A DNA stretch of 64,000 bases from Pseudoxanthomonas sp. GM95 (GTDB lineage: Bacteria; Pseudomonadota; Gammaproteobacteria; Xanthomonadales; Xanthomonadaceae). Position 1 is the first letter of the stretch. Each line of letters opens with the position of its first letter. The position numbers and the translations under genes are program-made. Location: assembly GCF_900109775.1 (NCBI RefSeq), contig NZ_FOAX01000002.1:1426001-1490000 (forward strand). Reading direction: 5' to 3'. Under the pieces are notes generated by a model, which saw only the letters and a program-made list of their open reading frames with translations, did no database searches and was not told the DNA's origin. This document shows, piece after piece, positions 1-9,454 of the stretch.

Positions 1-729
1 GTGATCCTGGCGCTGCCCAACGGCAAGGCCGAGCCCTACGTCAAAGCCATCGATGCGGTCGCGCCGCAGACCATCGTGGTGGATCTGTCGGCAGACTACC
101 GCTTTGAGCCGAGCTGGTACTACGGCCTGCCGGAGCTGACCCGCGACAAATACGCCGGGCAGAAGCGCATCAGCAATCCCGGCTGCTACGCCACCGCGAT
201 GCAGCTGGCGATCGCGCCGTTGCTGGACCAGTTGGCCGGCCCGCCGCAGTGCTTCGGCGTGTCGGGCTATTCCGGCGCAGGCACCACGCCTTCGGACAAG
301 AACAATCCTGAGCTGCTGCACGACAACCTGATGCCGTACGCGCTGACCAACCACATGCACGAACGCGAAGTCTCCGCGCAGCTGGGCGTGCCAGTGGAGT
401 TCATGCCGCACGTGGCGCCGCATTTCCGCGGCATCACCATGACGGTCAACCTGTGGCTGCTGCAGCCGATGACCGCCGAGGCGATCAAGGCGCGCTTCAC
501 CGCGCGCTATGCCAACGAGCCACTGGTCGAGGTAATCGACGAGGCGCCGTGGGTCAGCCACATCGCCGGGAAGCATGGCGTGCAGATCGGCGCCTTCACC
601 ACCGCGCCGGGCAACAAGCGCGTGGTGATCGTGTCCACGCTGGACAACCTGCTGAAGGGCGCCGCCACCCAGGCGATGCAGAACCTCAACCTGGCCCTGG
701 GCCTGGATGAACTGACCTCGATCATGTAG
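1..729 (+). CDS. argC: N-acetyl-gamma-glutamyl-phosphate reductase, 5' end cut by window edge
   Basis: This is the C-terminal 242 residues of ArgC, which reduces N-acetyl-gamma-glutamyl phosphate to the semialdehyde with NADPH in arginine synthesis. The catalytic cysteine lies in NPGCYAT (Cys at residue 62 of the visible part), and the [10 protein letters not shown] and [10 protein letters not shown] segments are family-typical. ArgC proteins are normally about 310-345 residues, so roughly 75-100 N-terminal residues, including the NAD(P)-binding glycine loop, lie before base 1. The GTG at base 1 is an internal codon, not the real start. argH follows after 93 bases on the same strand, as in the Xanthomonas arginine cluster. 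Confidence 0.95.
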   Translation: MILALPNGKAEPYVKAIDAVAPQTIVVDLSADYRFEPSWYYGLPELTRDKYAGQKRISNPGCYATAMQLAIAPLLDQLAGPPQCFGVSGYSGAGTTPSDKNNPELLHDNLMPYALTNHMHEREVSAQLGVPVEFMPHVAPHFRGITMTVNLWLLQPMTAEAIKARFTARYANEPLVEVIDEAPWVSHIAGKHGVQIGAFTTAPGNKRVVIVSTLDNLLKGAATQAMQNLNLALGLDELTSIM

Positions 730-822
730 TGCGAGTCCCTCGCAACAGCCCGCACCTCCATGTGCGGGGATTCAAACAAGCGCGTTCATGCCCGCCGCGG
801 CCGGCATCGCAGGAGAACACCG

Positions 823-2121
823 ATGGCAAACCTGTTGTGGCAGAAACCCGGCGTCGAAGTCGATGCCAAGATCCAGACTTTCCTGGCCGGTGACGACGTC
901 ATCCTGGACCGCGAGTTCTTCCTGTACGACGTCGCCGCGAGCACCGCGCACGCCGAAGGCCTGCAGCACATCGGCATCCTGTCGGCGCAGGAGCTGGATG
1001 ACCTCAAGCGCGAGCTGGCGATCCTGGCCGATGACTTTCGCAGTGGCGCCTTCGTGCTGGACGAGCAGTACGAGGATTGCCACTCGGCCATCGAGGCGCG
1101 CCTGACCGAGCGCCTGGGCGATGCCGGCCGCAAGATCCACACCGGCCGCAGCCGCAACGACCAGATCCTGGTCGCCACGCGCCTGTGGCTGAAGGACAAG
1201 CTGTTGCGCGTGGCCCAGCTGAGCCGTGAAGTCGCCAAGGTCGCGCTGGATCGCGCCCAGGCCGAAGAAGCGTTGCCGATCCCGGGTTACACGCATATCC
1301 AGCGCGCGGTCGTGTCCTCTGCAGGCATGTGGTGGGCCGGCTGGGCCGAGGCCTTCATCGACAACGCCACCCGCGCGATGGACACCTTCAGGCTGGTCGA
1401 TACCAACCCGCTTGGCACCGCGGCGGGCTACGGCGTCAACCTGCCGCTGGACCGAGCGCATACCACCGCCGCGCTCGGCTTTGCGCGCATGCAGGTCTCG
1501 CCGATCTACGCGCAGCTCTCGCGCGGCAAGTTCGAGCTGGCCGCGCTGGAAGCTCTCGGTGGCGCGACGCTGGACCTGCGCCGCATCGCGTGGGACCTGT
1601 CGCAGTTCACCAGCGCCGAATACGGTTTCGTCGCGCTGCCGGCGCAGTACACGACCGGCAGTTCGATCATGCCGAACAAGCGCAACCCGGACGTGATCGA
1701 GCTGATGCGCGCGACCCACGCCAGCGTGGCTGCGGCCAAGATCGAGATCGAGCAGCTGCTGTCGCTGCCGTCGGGTTACCACCGCGATTTGCAGGGGTCC
1801 AAGGGCGCAATCTTCCACGGCTTCGGCCGCGGCCTGGCCGCGTTGGAACTGCTGCCGGCGCTGCTGGCCAACCTGGAATGGCGCGAGGACAAGCTGCGCG
1901 CGGCGATCGATTCGGGCATGTACGCGACCGACGTGGCCGTCGAGGCCGCAGTGGCTGGCGTGCCGTTCCGCGAGGCCTACAAGGCCGCTGCGGCCGCGTC
2001 GGATACCGCGGGGCAGGGACGCACGCCGGAAGGCAGCCTGGCTGCGCGGGTGTCGCCGGGTGCGGCGGCGGATTTGAGGTTGGAGGTGCTGGTGGCGCGG
2101 TGGGAGGTGTTGGAGGGGTGA
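823..2121 (+). CDS. argH: argininosuccinate lyase
   Basis: ArgH splits argininosuccinate into arginine and fumarate, the last step of arginine synthesis in the cytoplasm. The 432-residue product has the fumarase/aspartase superfamily signature [12 protein letters not shown] at about residues 279-290, the HTGRSRNDQ segment near residue 108, and GYTHIQRA. I chose ATG 823 over upstream in-frame codons because AGGAG sits at 811-815 and the extra N-terminal residues are arginine-rich and unlike the family. It lies downstream of argC and is probably cotranscribed. It is slightly shorter than the common 455-470 residue ArgH, which fits xanthomonad forms. Confidence 0.96.
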   Translation: MANLLWQKPGVEVDAKIQTFLAGDDVILDREFFLYDVAASTAHAEGLQHIGILSAQELDDLKRELAILADDFRSGAFVLDEQYEDCHSAIEARLTERLGDAGRKIHTGRSRNDQILVATRLWLKDKLLRVAQLSREVAKVALDRAQAEEALPIPGYTHIQRAVVSSAGMWWAGWAEAFIDNATRAMDTFRLVDTNPLGTAAGYGVNLPLDRAHTTAALGFARMQVSPIYAQLSRGKFELAALEALGGATLDLRRIAWDLSQFTSAEYGFVALPAQYTTGSSIMPNKRNPDVIELMRATHASVAAAKIEIEQLLSLPSGYHRDLQGSKGAIFHGFGRGLAALELLPALLANLEWREDKLRAAIDSGMYATDVAVEAAVAGVPFREAYKAAAAASDTAGQGRTPEGSLAARVSPGAAADLRLEVLVARWEVLEG

Positions 2122-2489
2122 GTCGTTCTCTGCCTTTCTCCAAAGGCAGGGGCTTTCACGCCTTGCGGAGCGAGCTACTTTTGTCTTGGCAAAAGTAGCC
2201 AAAACCGCAAGCGCCGACACGAGCCGGCCTTCGGCCGGTGCCCTCCGCTCCTCACGATGCCGGGCACGGCGCCCAAACTCGCTGCGCTCAGACAAGGGCG
2301 CCTCTACGGCCCGTCATCGCTCCGGTGCTCGGCTCGCTTTAAGGCGCTGAAGATCAAGATCTGAGCAACAACAACAACAACAGCAACTTCGTTGTTTTTC
2401 AGGCAGTCCACGAAATTTTCAGATCGTCATCCCCGCGCAGGTGGGGATCCAGTGACTTCCTTGAAGTCGCATGATGGAGGAGTACGCAG
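2122..2489. repeat. intergenic hairpin mosaic between argH and the yciI-like gene
   Basis: These 368 bases hold no convincing gene. They contain a chain of hairpins: arms CTGCCTTT/AAAGGCAG at 2130-2149, nine-base arms CTACTTTTG/CAAAAGTAG at 2175-2198, and a GCCGGCC/GGCCGG hairpin near 2223-2240. An ACA-rich run follows at about 2368-2385. A REP-like palindrome ATCCCC...GGGGAT lies at 2429-2448 inside the text GTCATCCCCGCGCAGG, which resembles dispersed repeats common in Xanthomonadaceae and Neisseria. The block looks like degenerate repeat modules inserted between two operons. Copy number elsewhere cannot be judged from one window. Confidence 0.6.
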
Positions 2490-2750
2490 ATGAAGCTGTA
2501 CCTGGTGATGGCCAAGCGCAAAGAGAACTTCCCGGCCGATGTGGTCGGGGCGCACAAGGATTTCCTGGTGAACCTCAAGATGGAAAGCCAGCTTGAGCGG
2601 ACCGGGAGTTTCAGCGATGGCAGTGGTGGTGCCTATGTGCTGAAGAACATCGACAGCCTGGAACAGGCCAAGGCGATCGTCGCCAAGGATCCGCTGGTGC
2701 TGCGCGATGCGTCCGAGCTGACCGTCTACGAATGGAACACGCCCGGCTGA
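2490..2750 (+). CDS. YciI-like protein
   Basis: This is an 86-residue protein of the YciI-like dimeric alpha/beta-barrel (ferredoxin-like) superfamily. Family members include dehydrochlorinase-like and muconolactone-isomerase-like enzymes, but most have no known substrate. The sequence shows the usual layout: a beta strand with a short enzyme-like N-terminus (MKLYLVMAKRK), a central His in GAHKDFL, a GSFSDGSGGAYVL turn and a C-terminal TVYEW strand. A good ribosome-binding site (GGAGG, 2476-2480) precedes ATG 2490. It sits directly upstream of proB with a 40-base gap, so it may share its transcript. No specific role is assigned. Confidence 0.8.
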   Translation: MKLYLVMAKRKENFPADVVGAHKDFLVNLKMESQLERTGSFSDGSGGAYVLKNIDSLEQAKAIVAKDPLVLRDASELTVYEWNTPG

Positions 2751-2790
2751 TCCGCCGGTTCTTCGCATCCCCCCTGCATCGACTGCCCGC

Positions 2791-3948
2791 ATGAACGATT
2801 CCGCCCCTCTCGCCGCGACGCCTTTCACCCCGCAGTCGATCCCGACCTGGCGGCGTGCCGTGCTCAAGGTCGGCAGCAGCCTGCTGGCCGCCGACAGCGT
2901 GGGCCTGTCGCCGAAGTTCGCGTTGGGGCTGGCGCAGTTTGTTTCGGCGCATGTGCAGGCCGGGCGCGAGGTGGTGATCGTGTCCTCGGGTGCGATCGCC
3001 GCGGGCCGCGCGATCGTGCCGAAAGCGGCTGACGCCGGCGCGGCGATTGCCGCACGCCAGGCGCTGGCGGCGCTGGGGCAGGCGCAGCTGATCGCGCTGT
3101 GGCAGCGATTTTTCGAGCGGCCGGTCGCGCAGGTCCTATTGACCCATGACGACCTGCGCAATCGCCGTCGCTACCTCAATGCGCGCGCCACGCTGCTGGA
3201 ACTGCTGCGGCTGGGCACGCTACCGGTGATCAACGAAAACGACACCGTCTCGGTGGACGAGCTGAAGCTGGGCGACAACGACAACCTCGCCGCCATCGTC
3301 GCGGCACTGGTCGATGCCGATGCACTGTTCATCGCCACCGACATCGACGGGCTCTACACCGCTGACCCGCGCAGTAATCCCGCGGCCCAGCCGCTGGACC
3401 AGGTGCAGGCGCTCACGCCGGAGGTGTTCGCGATGGCCGGTGGCACCGGCAGCAGCGTCGGTACCGGCGGCATGCGGACCAAGCTGGAGGCCGCGGCCAA
3501 AGCGGGCGCGGCCGGCGTGGAGACCTATCTGTTCAACGGGCGCAATGCGGAGGTGGTGCGCGGCCTGGCGCACGATCGCCTCAGCGGCACGCGCATCCAT
3601 GCCGGGCAGACCCGCCTGGCCGCGCGCAAGGGCTGGCTGCGCCATGCGCCGGTCGAACCGGGCGTCATCCTGGTCGATGCCGGTGCGGCGGGTGCGCTGG
3701 TGGACAAGGGCGCCTCGCTGCTGCCGGGCGGCGTGACCGGCGCCGAGGGCGACTTCCGCCGCGGCGACATGGTGCTGGTCAGCCTGCGCGACGCCGATGG
3801 GCAGCGCCAGCTGGCCCGTGGCATCGCGCAGTACTCGGCCGCCGACATCCGGCGTATCGCCCGGCGCCACTCGCGCGACATCGAGACGCTGCTGGGGTAT
3901 AGCTACGGCGAGAACGTGATCCACCGCGACGACCTGGTGCTGCTGTAA
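2791..3948 (+). CDS. proB: glutamate 5-kinase
   Basis: ProB phosphorylates glutamate to gamma-glutamyl phosphate, the first and feedback-regulated step of proline synthesis. The 385-residue product has an amino-acid-kinase domain (about residues 20-265) with KVGSSLL, VSSGAIAAG, NENDTVS and DNDNLAAIVAALV motifs, followed by a C-terminal PUA domain (about 285-370), the full-length architecture of bacterial ProB. It precedes proA by 57 bases on the same strand, so the two consecutive enzymes are probably one operon. The first about 18 residues are longer than in many homologues, so a later start remains possible. Confidence 0.96.
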   Translation: MNDSAPLAATPFTPQSIPTWRRAVLKVGSSLLAADSVGLSPKFALGLAQFVSAHVQAGREVVIVSSGAIAAGRAIVPKAADAGAAIAARQALAALGQAQLIALWQRFFERPVAQVLLTHDDLRNRRRYLNARATLLELLRLGTLPVINENDTVSVDELKLGDNDNLAAIVAALVDADALFIATDIDGLYTADPRSNPAAQPLDQVQALTPEVFAMAGGTGSSVGTGGMRTKLEAAAKAGAAGVETYLFNGRNAEVVRGLAHDRLSGTRIHAGQTRLAARKGWLRHAPVEPGVILVDAGAAGALVDKGASLLPGGVTGAEGDFRRGDMVLVSLRDADGQRQLARGIAQYSAADIRRIARRHSRDIETLLGYSYGENVIHRDDLVLL

Positions 3949-4005
3949 AGCGTCCCGTGAACGAAATCTTCCTCCCTTCCCACTTCCAGCGTTGAAGACC
4001 TTGCC

Positions 4006-5271
4006 ATGACCGACGACATCAAGACCCAGGCCCTGGCCTGCCGCGACGCCTCGCAGGCGCTGGCGCAGCTGTCCTCGCACGACAAGGCCGCGCTGCTGGA
4101 TGCGATGGCGGCCACACTGGAAACGCAGCAGGACGCGATCCTGTCCGCCAACGCGCGCGACCTCCAGGCTGCGCGTGACAAGGGCATCGGCAGCGCGATG
4201 CTGGACCGGCTGACGCTCAATCCCGAACGCATCGCCGGCATTGCCGCCGCGCTGCGCGAAGTGGCCGCGCTGCCCGATCCGGTCGGCCAGGTCACCCGCA
4301 ACGACACGCGCCCGAACGGCATCCGCGTCAGCAAGGTGCGCGTGCCGCTGGGCGTGATCGCGATGATCTACGAAGCGCGCCCCAACGTGACCGCCGATGC
4401 GGCGGCGCTGTGCATCAAGGCCGGCAACGGCGTGATCCTGCGCGGCGGTTCGGAAGCGATCCACTCCAACACCGCGATCGCCACCGCGCTCAAGGGCGCG
4501 CTGCGCGCAGCTGGGATCGACGAGGCCGCGCTGACCCTGGTCACCGACCTGCGCCGCGAGACCATGCTGGAACTGCTGCAGCTCAACGACATCGTCGACC
4601 TTGCCATTCCGCGTGGGGGAGAAGGCCTGATCCGTTTCGTCGCCGAGCACGCACGCGTGCCGGTGATCAAGCACTACAAGGGTGTGTGCCATCTGTTCGT
4701 CGATGCCAGCGCGGACCTGGAGCTGGCGGTGAAGCTGCTGGTCGATGGCAAGGTCTCGCGCCCCAGCGCGTGCAATTCGCTGGAGACGTTGCTGGTGCAC
4801 CAGGACATCGCGGAGGCCTTCCTGCCGCTGGCCGCCAAGGCGCTGCTGGCGTGCAAGGTGGAGCTGCGTGGCGATGAAGCCACGCGCATCCTGGTGGCCG
4901 AAGCCGGGCCCGCCTCGGACGAGGACTACGCCGCCGAATTCCTGGACCTGGTCCTGGCGGTGCGCGTGGTGCCGGACCTGGCCGAAGCCATCGCCCATAT
5001 CCGCCGCTACGGCTCGGACCATACCGAGGTGATCGCCACGCGCGACGAGACCAACGCCACGTCGTTTGTCGCCGCCCTGCGCGCGGCGGTGGTGATGGTC
5101 AACGCTTCCTCGCGTTTCTCCGACGGCGGCGAACTCGGCCTGGGCGCCGAGATCGGGATCTCGACCACGCGCCTGCATTCCTACGGCCCGATGGGGCTGG
5201 AGGCGCTCACGGTCGAACGCTTCGTCGTGCAGGGCGAAGGGCAGACGCGCGTGCCGATTGCGATTGATTGA
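4006..5271 (+). CDS. proA: gamma-glutamyl phosphate reductase
   Basis: ProA reduces gamma-glutamyl phosphate to glutamate-5-semialdehyde with NADPH, the second step of proline synthesis. The 421-residue protein is full length and belongs to the aldehyde dehydrogenase superfamily. The catalytic cysteine is Cys256 in RPSACNSLE. The [16 protein letters not shown] and [10 protein letters not shown] segments and the C-terminal [20 protein letters not shown] are diagnostic. ProA and ProB usually channel the labile acyl phosphate between them, which fits their adjacency here. The gene is followed by a long repeat-bearing spacer. Confidence 0.97.
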   Translation: MTDDIKTQALACRDASQALAQLSSHDKAALLDAMAATLETQQDAILSANARDLQAARDKGIGSAMLDRLTLNPERIAGIAAALREVAALPDPVGQVTRNDTRPNGIRVSKVRVPLGVIAMIYEARPNVTADAAALCIKAGNGVILRGGSEAIHSNTAIATALKGALRAAGIDEAALTLVTDLRRETMLELLQLNDIVDLAIPRGGEGLIRFVAEHARVPVIKHYKGVCHLFVDASADLELAVKLLVDGKVSRPSACNSLETLLVHQDIAEAFLPLAAKALLACKVELRGDEATRILVAEAGPASDEDYAAEFLDLVLAVRVVPDLAEAIAHIRRYGSDHTEVIATRDETNATSFVAALRAAVVMVNASSRFSDGGELGLGAEIGISTTRLHSYGPMGLEALTVERFVVQGEGQTRVPIAID

Positions 5272-5783
<512 letters not shown>

Positions 5784-7706
5784 ATGCGTCACGCGCCGCT
5801 GCGTCCTTCCCTGCTGTCCCTGCTGCTTGCCGCAGCCCTGCCGATGACCGCGCTGGCGCAGACCGCGCCGATGACGCCGGACATCACCGGCAAACCCTTT
5901 GTCGCAGCGGACGCGGCCAACGACTACATCAAGCGCGTGGTGGAAATCCCGATGCGCGATGGGGTCAAGCTGCACACCGTCATCGTGATTCCCAAGGGCG
6001 CCACCCACGCGCCCATGCTGCTGACCCGCACGCCGTACAACGCCGATGGCCGCACCTCGCGGATGGATTCGCCGCACATGCGCGACCTGCTGGCGCAGGG
6101 CGACGAGGTGTTCGTCGACGCCGGCTATATCCGCGTGATCCAGGACATCCGCGGCAAGTACGGCTCGGAAGGCGACTACGTCATGACCCGGCCGCTGAAA
6201 GGACCGCTCAACGGCACCGATGTCGACCACGCCACCGACGCATGGGACACCATCGACTGGCTGGTCAAGAACGTGCATGAGTCCAACGGCAAGGTCGGCA
6301 TGCTGGGCTCGTCGTACGAGGGTTTCACCGTGGTGATGGCGCTGACCAACCCGCACCCGGCGCTGAAGGTGGCCAACCCGATGAGTCCGATGGTCGACGG
6401 CTGGATGGGCGATGACTGGTTCAGCTATGGCGCGTTTCGCCAGATCAATTTCGACTACTTCACCGGCCAGCTGACCAAGCGTGGCAAGGGCAGTGCGATC
6501 GCGCGCGAAGGCTATGACGACTACAGCAACTTCCTACGGGCCGGTTCGGCTGGCGACTACGCCAAGGCGGCGGGGCTGGACCAGCTGCCGTGGTGGCACA
6601 AGCTGACCGAACACGCCGCCTACGACGCGTTCTGGCAGGGCCAGGCGCTGGACAAGGTGATGGCCAAGACGCCGATCAAGGTGCCGACCATGTGGCTGCA
6701 GGGCCTATGGGACCAGGAAGACATGTGGGGCGCCAACCACAGCTACGCAGCGATGGAAGCGCGTGACAAGGGCAACGACAAGAACTACCTGGTCATGGGC
6801 CCGTGGCGCCACAGCCAGGTCAACTATGACGGCAGCAACCTGGGCGCGCTGAAGTGGGATGGCGACACCGCGCTGCAGTTCCGCCGCGATGTGCTGCTGC
6901 CGTTCTTCAACCAGTACCTGATGGACGGCGCGCCCAAGGCCGACACGCCGCCGGTGCTGATCTACAACACGGGCGAAAACCATTGGGATCGCCTGAAGTC
7001 CTGGCCGCAGGTGTGTGCCGAAGGCTGCAAGGCCAAGCCGAAGTCGCTGTACCTGCAGGCTGGCGGCAAGCTGTCCTTCGAGGCGCCCACTGCAGGCGCG
7101 GCCGAGTACGACGAGTACGTGTCCGATCCGGCCAAGCCGGTGCCGTTCGTGCCGCGTCCGGTGGATTTTTCCGACCGCAGCATGTGGACCACATGGCTTG
7201 TGCACGACCAGCGCTTCGTCGATGGCCGTCCGGACGTGATGACCTACGAAACCGCGCCGCTGACCGAAGACGTCAAGATCGCCGGGCGTCCGCAGGTCAA
7301 CCTGCAGGCCTCGACCAGTGGCAGCGACAGCGATTGGGTAGTGAAGCTGATCGACGTGGGTCCGGATGAAGTGGCTTCGGATCCGCAGATGGGTGGCTAT
7401 GAGCTGCCGGTGGCGCTGACGATCTTCCGCGGCCGCTACCGCGAAAGCTTCGAGCATCCCCAGGCCATCACGCCGAACGCCACGCTGGCCTACGACTTCG
7501 ACCTGCCCAACGCTAACCACACCTTCAAGAAGGGCCATCGGATCATGGTGCAGGTGCAGTCCAGCCTGTTCCCGTTGTACGACCGCAATCCGCAGACCTA
7601 CGTGGACAACATCTTCTTCGCCAAGCCCGGCGACTACCAGAAGGCCACGCAGCGCATCTGGCACACCCCGCAGCAGCCGAGCTTCATCAGCCTGCCGGTG
7701 GAGTAA
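5784..7706 (+). CDS. alpha-amino-acid ester hydrolase (CocE/NonD family), exported
   Basis: This enzyme hydrolyses, and can transfer, alpha-amino acid esters and side chains of beta-lactams (EC 3.1.1.43 family). The 640-residue product begins with a signal peptide ending near ALAQ, so it acts in the periplasm or outside. The alpha/beta-hydrolase domain holds the nucleophile Ser177 in GSSYEG, with Asp310 in GLWDQEDMW and His343 in GPWRHSQ. These sit at a constant +3 offset from the published Xanthomonas citri triad (Ser174, Asp307, His340). The D-x-E-D arrangement also preserves the carboxylates that select an alpha-amino group. A jelly-roll beta domain follows (about residues 430-640). ATG 5784 was chosen because it starts the signal peptide. 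The gene stands alone. Confidence 0.9.
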   Translation: MRHAPLRPSLLSLLLAAALPMTALAQTAPMTPDITGKPFVAADAANDYIKRVVEIPMRDGVKLHTVIVIPKGATHAPMLLTRTPYNADGRTSRMDSPHMRDLLAQGDEVFVDAGYIRVIQDIRGKYGSEGDYVMTRPLKGPLNGTDVDHATDAWDTIDWLVKNVHESNGKVGMLGSSYEGFTVVMALTNPHPALKVANPMSPMVDGWMGDDWFSYGAFRQINFDYFTGQLTKRGKGSAIAREGYDDYSNFLRAGSAGDYAKAAGLDQLPWWHKLTEHAAYDAFWQGQALDKVMAKTPIKVPTMWLQGLWDQEDMWGANHSYAAMEARDKGNDKNYLVMGPWRHSQVNYDGSNLGALKWDGDTALQFRRDVLLPFFNQYLMDGAPKADTPPVLIYNTGENHWDRLKSWPQVCAEGCKAKPKSLYLQAGGKLSFEAPTAGAAEYDEYVSDPAKPVPFVPRPVDFSDRSMWTTWLVHDQRFVDGRPDVMTYETAPLTEDVKIAGRPQVNLQASTSGSDSDWVVKLIDVGPDEVASDPQMGGYELPVALTIFRGRYRESFEHPQAITPNATLAYDFDLPNANHTFKKGHRIMVQVQSSLFPLYDRNPQTYVDNIFFAKPGDYQKATQRIWHTPQQPSFISLPVE

Positions 7707-7714
7707 GCGCCATA

Positions 7715-7744
7715 CGCCACGCCAGCCGGGACGCTGGCGTGGCG
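7715..7744. terminator. strong hairpin between convergent genes
   Basis: Perfect 12-base arms CGCCACGCCAGC (7715-7726) and GCTGGCGTGGCG (7733-7744) with a 6-base loop. It lies between the ends of the ester hydrolase gene (plus) and pgaD (minus). There is no clear T-run on either side, so intrinsic termination is only probable; it may instead be a stabilising 3' hairpin for both transcripts. Confidence 0.5.
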
Positions 7745-7751
7745 ATGCAAG

Positions 7752-8195
7752 TCAATCGACCAGCACGCGCGCGCCCACCGGGTGCGCGTCGCCGTCCAGG
7801 CGGACGGTGACGATGCGGTGGGTGCGCAGCGCATCGGCGACCGGATGCGGTGCGCCGAGGCGATCGTCGACGGCGTCGTCGGCCACGTCCTTGCGCCGCT
7901 TGCGCTTGTCAGCGTCGGAGAAGCGCGTGCGGTTGTATTCGGCCCAGCCGATCAGCAGCAAACCGCAGACCAGGGCGATGACCGGCAAGGCGGCCAGGAT
8001 GAAGGGATCGACCGCATTCTGTTCCAGGTACAGCCGCTGCCAGGCCGTGCGCGCGCCAAGGATCCAGGCAATCAGCGTGATCAGCGGCACCCACAGATAG
8101 GCGTAGACGATCCACAGGATCGCGGTGAGGGCGCCCCACACGGTGCGCCGCGCGCGGCTCACCTTGTCGGGCCGTTCGATCAGCGGCGGGTTCAT
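7752..8195 (-). CDS. pgaD: PgaD-like poly-N-acetylglucosamine synthesis subunit
   Basis: PgaD is the small inner-membrane partner of the PgaC synthase and is needed for cyclic-di-GMP-stimulated synthesis of poly-beta-1,6-N-acetylglucosamine. The 147-residue product has two membrane segments (about residues 20-42 and 66-88), the PLIERPD start typical of PgaD, and a charged cytoplasmic tail. It is the last gene of pgaABCD and overlaps the end of pgaC by 4 bases. Identity rests on length, topology and position; the PgaD family diverges strongly in sequence. Confidence 0.85.
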   Translation of the reverse strand: MNPPLIERPDKVSRARRTVWGALTAILWIVYAYLWVPLITLIAWILGARTAWQRLYLEQNAVDPFILAALPVIALVCGLLLIGWAEYNRTRFSDADKRKRRKDVADDAVDDRLGAPHPVADALRTHRIVTVRLDGDAHPVGARVLVD

Positions 8196-9454
8196 CGGAC
8201 ACCTCGGTCAGGGCTGGTCCAGCGGGCGCGTTGCCCGCGACGTGCGGCCAGCGTGCGGGGCACGGCGATCACCGCGGTCAGCATGCCGATCACCCAGAAC
8301 GCCAGCGGATACCAGATCACCCAGTAGAAGTGACGCGACAGGCCGCGCTCGTAGCGGCGTTCGATCAGCAGGCTGGTGGCGAACTGCATCATGCACACCA
8401 CCGCCAGCACCAGGCCATGCCAGCGCGGCAGGATGGTGTCCACGTACAGCGACGGCGGCAGCGCGATGAAGTTGCCCAGCACCCACAGCACGAAGATCGC
8501 CAGCATCACGTACGCCCAGGTCAGGCTGAGTGCGTATTCGGCCAGCACGCCCCACATGCGGCGCTTGCGCCAGGACAGCACGCTCTTGCCGTGGTTGAGC
8601 AGCACTTCGACGCCGCCCTTGGCCCAGCGCAGGCGCTGGCTCCACAGGCCGCCCAGGGTTTCGGGCATCAGGATCCAGCACAGCGCGTTGGGCTCGTATC
8701 GGATGTCCCACGCGTCCAGCTGCAGGCGCCAGGAAATATCGATGTCCTCGGTCACCATGTGATCGGACCAGAAGCCGACCCGATGCAGCGCGGTCTTGCG
8801 GAACGCGCAGATCACGCCAGATACGGTGAACAGGCGTCCATAAGTGCGCTGCGCGCGCTTGATCAGCCCGACGATCGCAGAGAACTCGCCGACCTGCATG
8901 CGGGCGAGCAGGGTGGTGCGGTTGCGCACGCGCGGGTTGCCGGTGACGCCGCCCACGCGCGGGCCGTCCATCAGGTGGCCGACCATCCAGCGCGTGGCAT
9001 GCGGGTCCAGCAGCGCATCGGCATCCACGCACACCAGGTATTCCGAACGCGATGCCAGCGCGCCCACGCGCAAGGCGTTGGCCTTGCCGTGGTTGCCCTC
9101 CAGGTGCACGACGCGCAGCTGTGGATGCAGTTCGACCAGATCGTCCAGGACCTCGGCGGTCTTGTCGGTGCTGCCATCGTTGATGGCGATGATTTCGAAG
9201 TCCGGATATTCCTGGCCGGCAATCGCCGCGATGGTCTCGGCGATGCGCTCGGCTTCGTTGTAGCAGGGCACCAGGACGCTGACGAACGGCGTCTCACGCA
9301 GCGGCGGCGGGTCTTCCGGGCGGCGATGGCCGCGTTCGCGGCGCAGGTAGTAGTAGGTGCCGCCGACCATCCAGAAGAACGCCATGATGATCGGGTAGAA
9401 AAACGCGAAATTGAACAGCAGCGTGATCAACGAAAAATTGGAGACCATGAGCAT
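8192..9454 (-). CDS. pgaC: poly-beta-1,6-N-acetylglucosamine synthase
   Basis: PgaC is the family-2 glycosyltransferase that polymerises UDP-GlcNAc and feeds the chain through the inner membrane. The 420-residue protein has an N-terminal membrane segment, a GT-A domain with SVLVPCYNE, VDADALLDP (about residue 145), TEDIDISW (about 235) and QRLRWAKGG (about 275), then two or three C-terminal membrane segments. The first codon overlaps the pgaB stop by one base (TGATG); a second in-frame ATG two codons on is possible. It is third in the pgaABCD operon and translationally coupled to both neighbours. Confidence 0.95.
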   Translation of the reverse strand: MLMVSNFSLITLLFNFAFFYPIIMAFFWMVGGTYYYLRRERGHRRPEDPPPLRETPFVSVLVPCYNEAERIAETIAAIAGQEYPDFEIIAINDGSTDKTAEVLDDLVELHPQLRVVHLEGNHGKANALRVGALASRSEYLVCVDADALLDPHATRWMVGHLMDGPRVGGVTGNPRVRNRTTLLARMQVGEFSAIVGLIKRAQRTYGRLFTVSGVICAFRKTALHRVGFWSDHMVTEDIDISWRLQLDAWDIRYEPNALCWILMPETLGGLWSQRLRWAKGGVEVLLNHGKSVLSWRKRRMWGVLAEYALSLTWAYVMLAIFVLWVLGNFIALPPSLYVDTILPRWHGLVLAVVCMMQFATSLLIERRYERGLSRHFYWVIWYPLAFWVIGMLTAVIAVPRTLAARRGQRARWTSPDRGVR

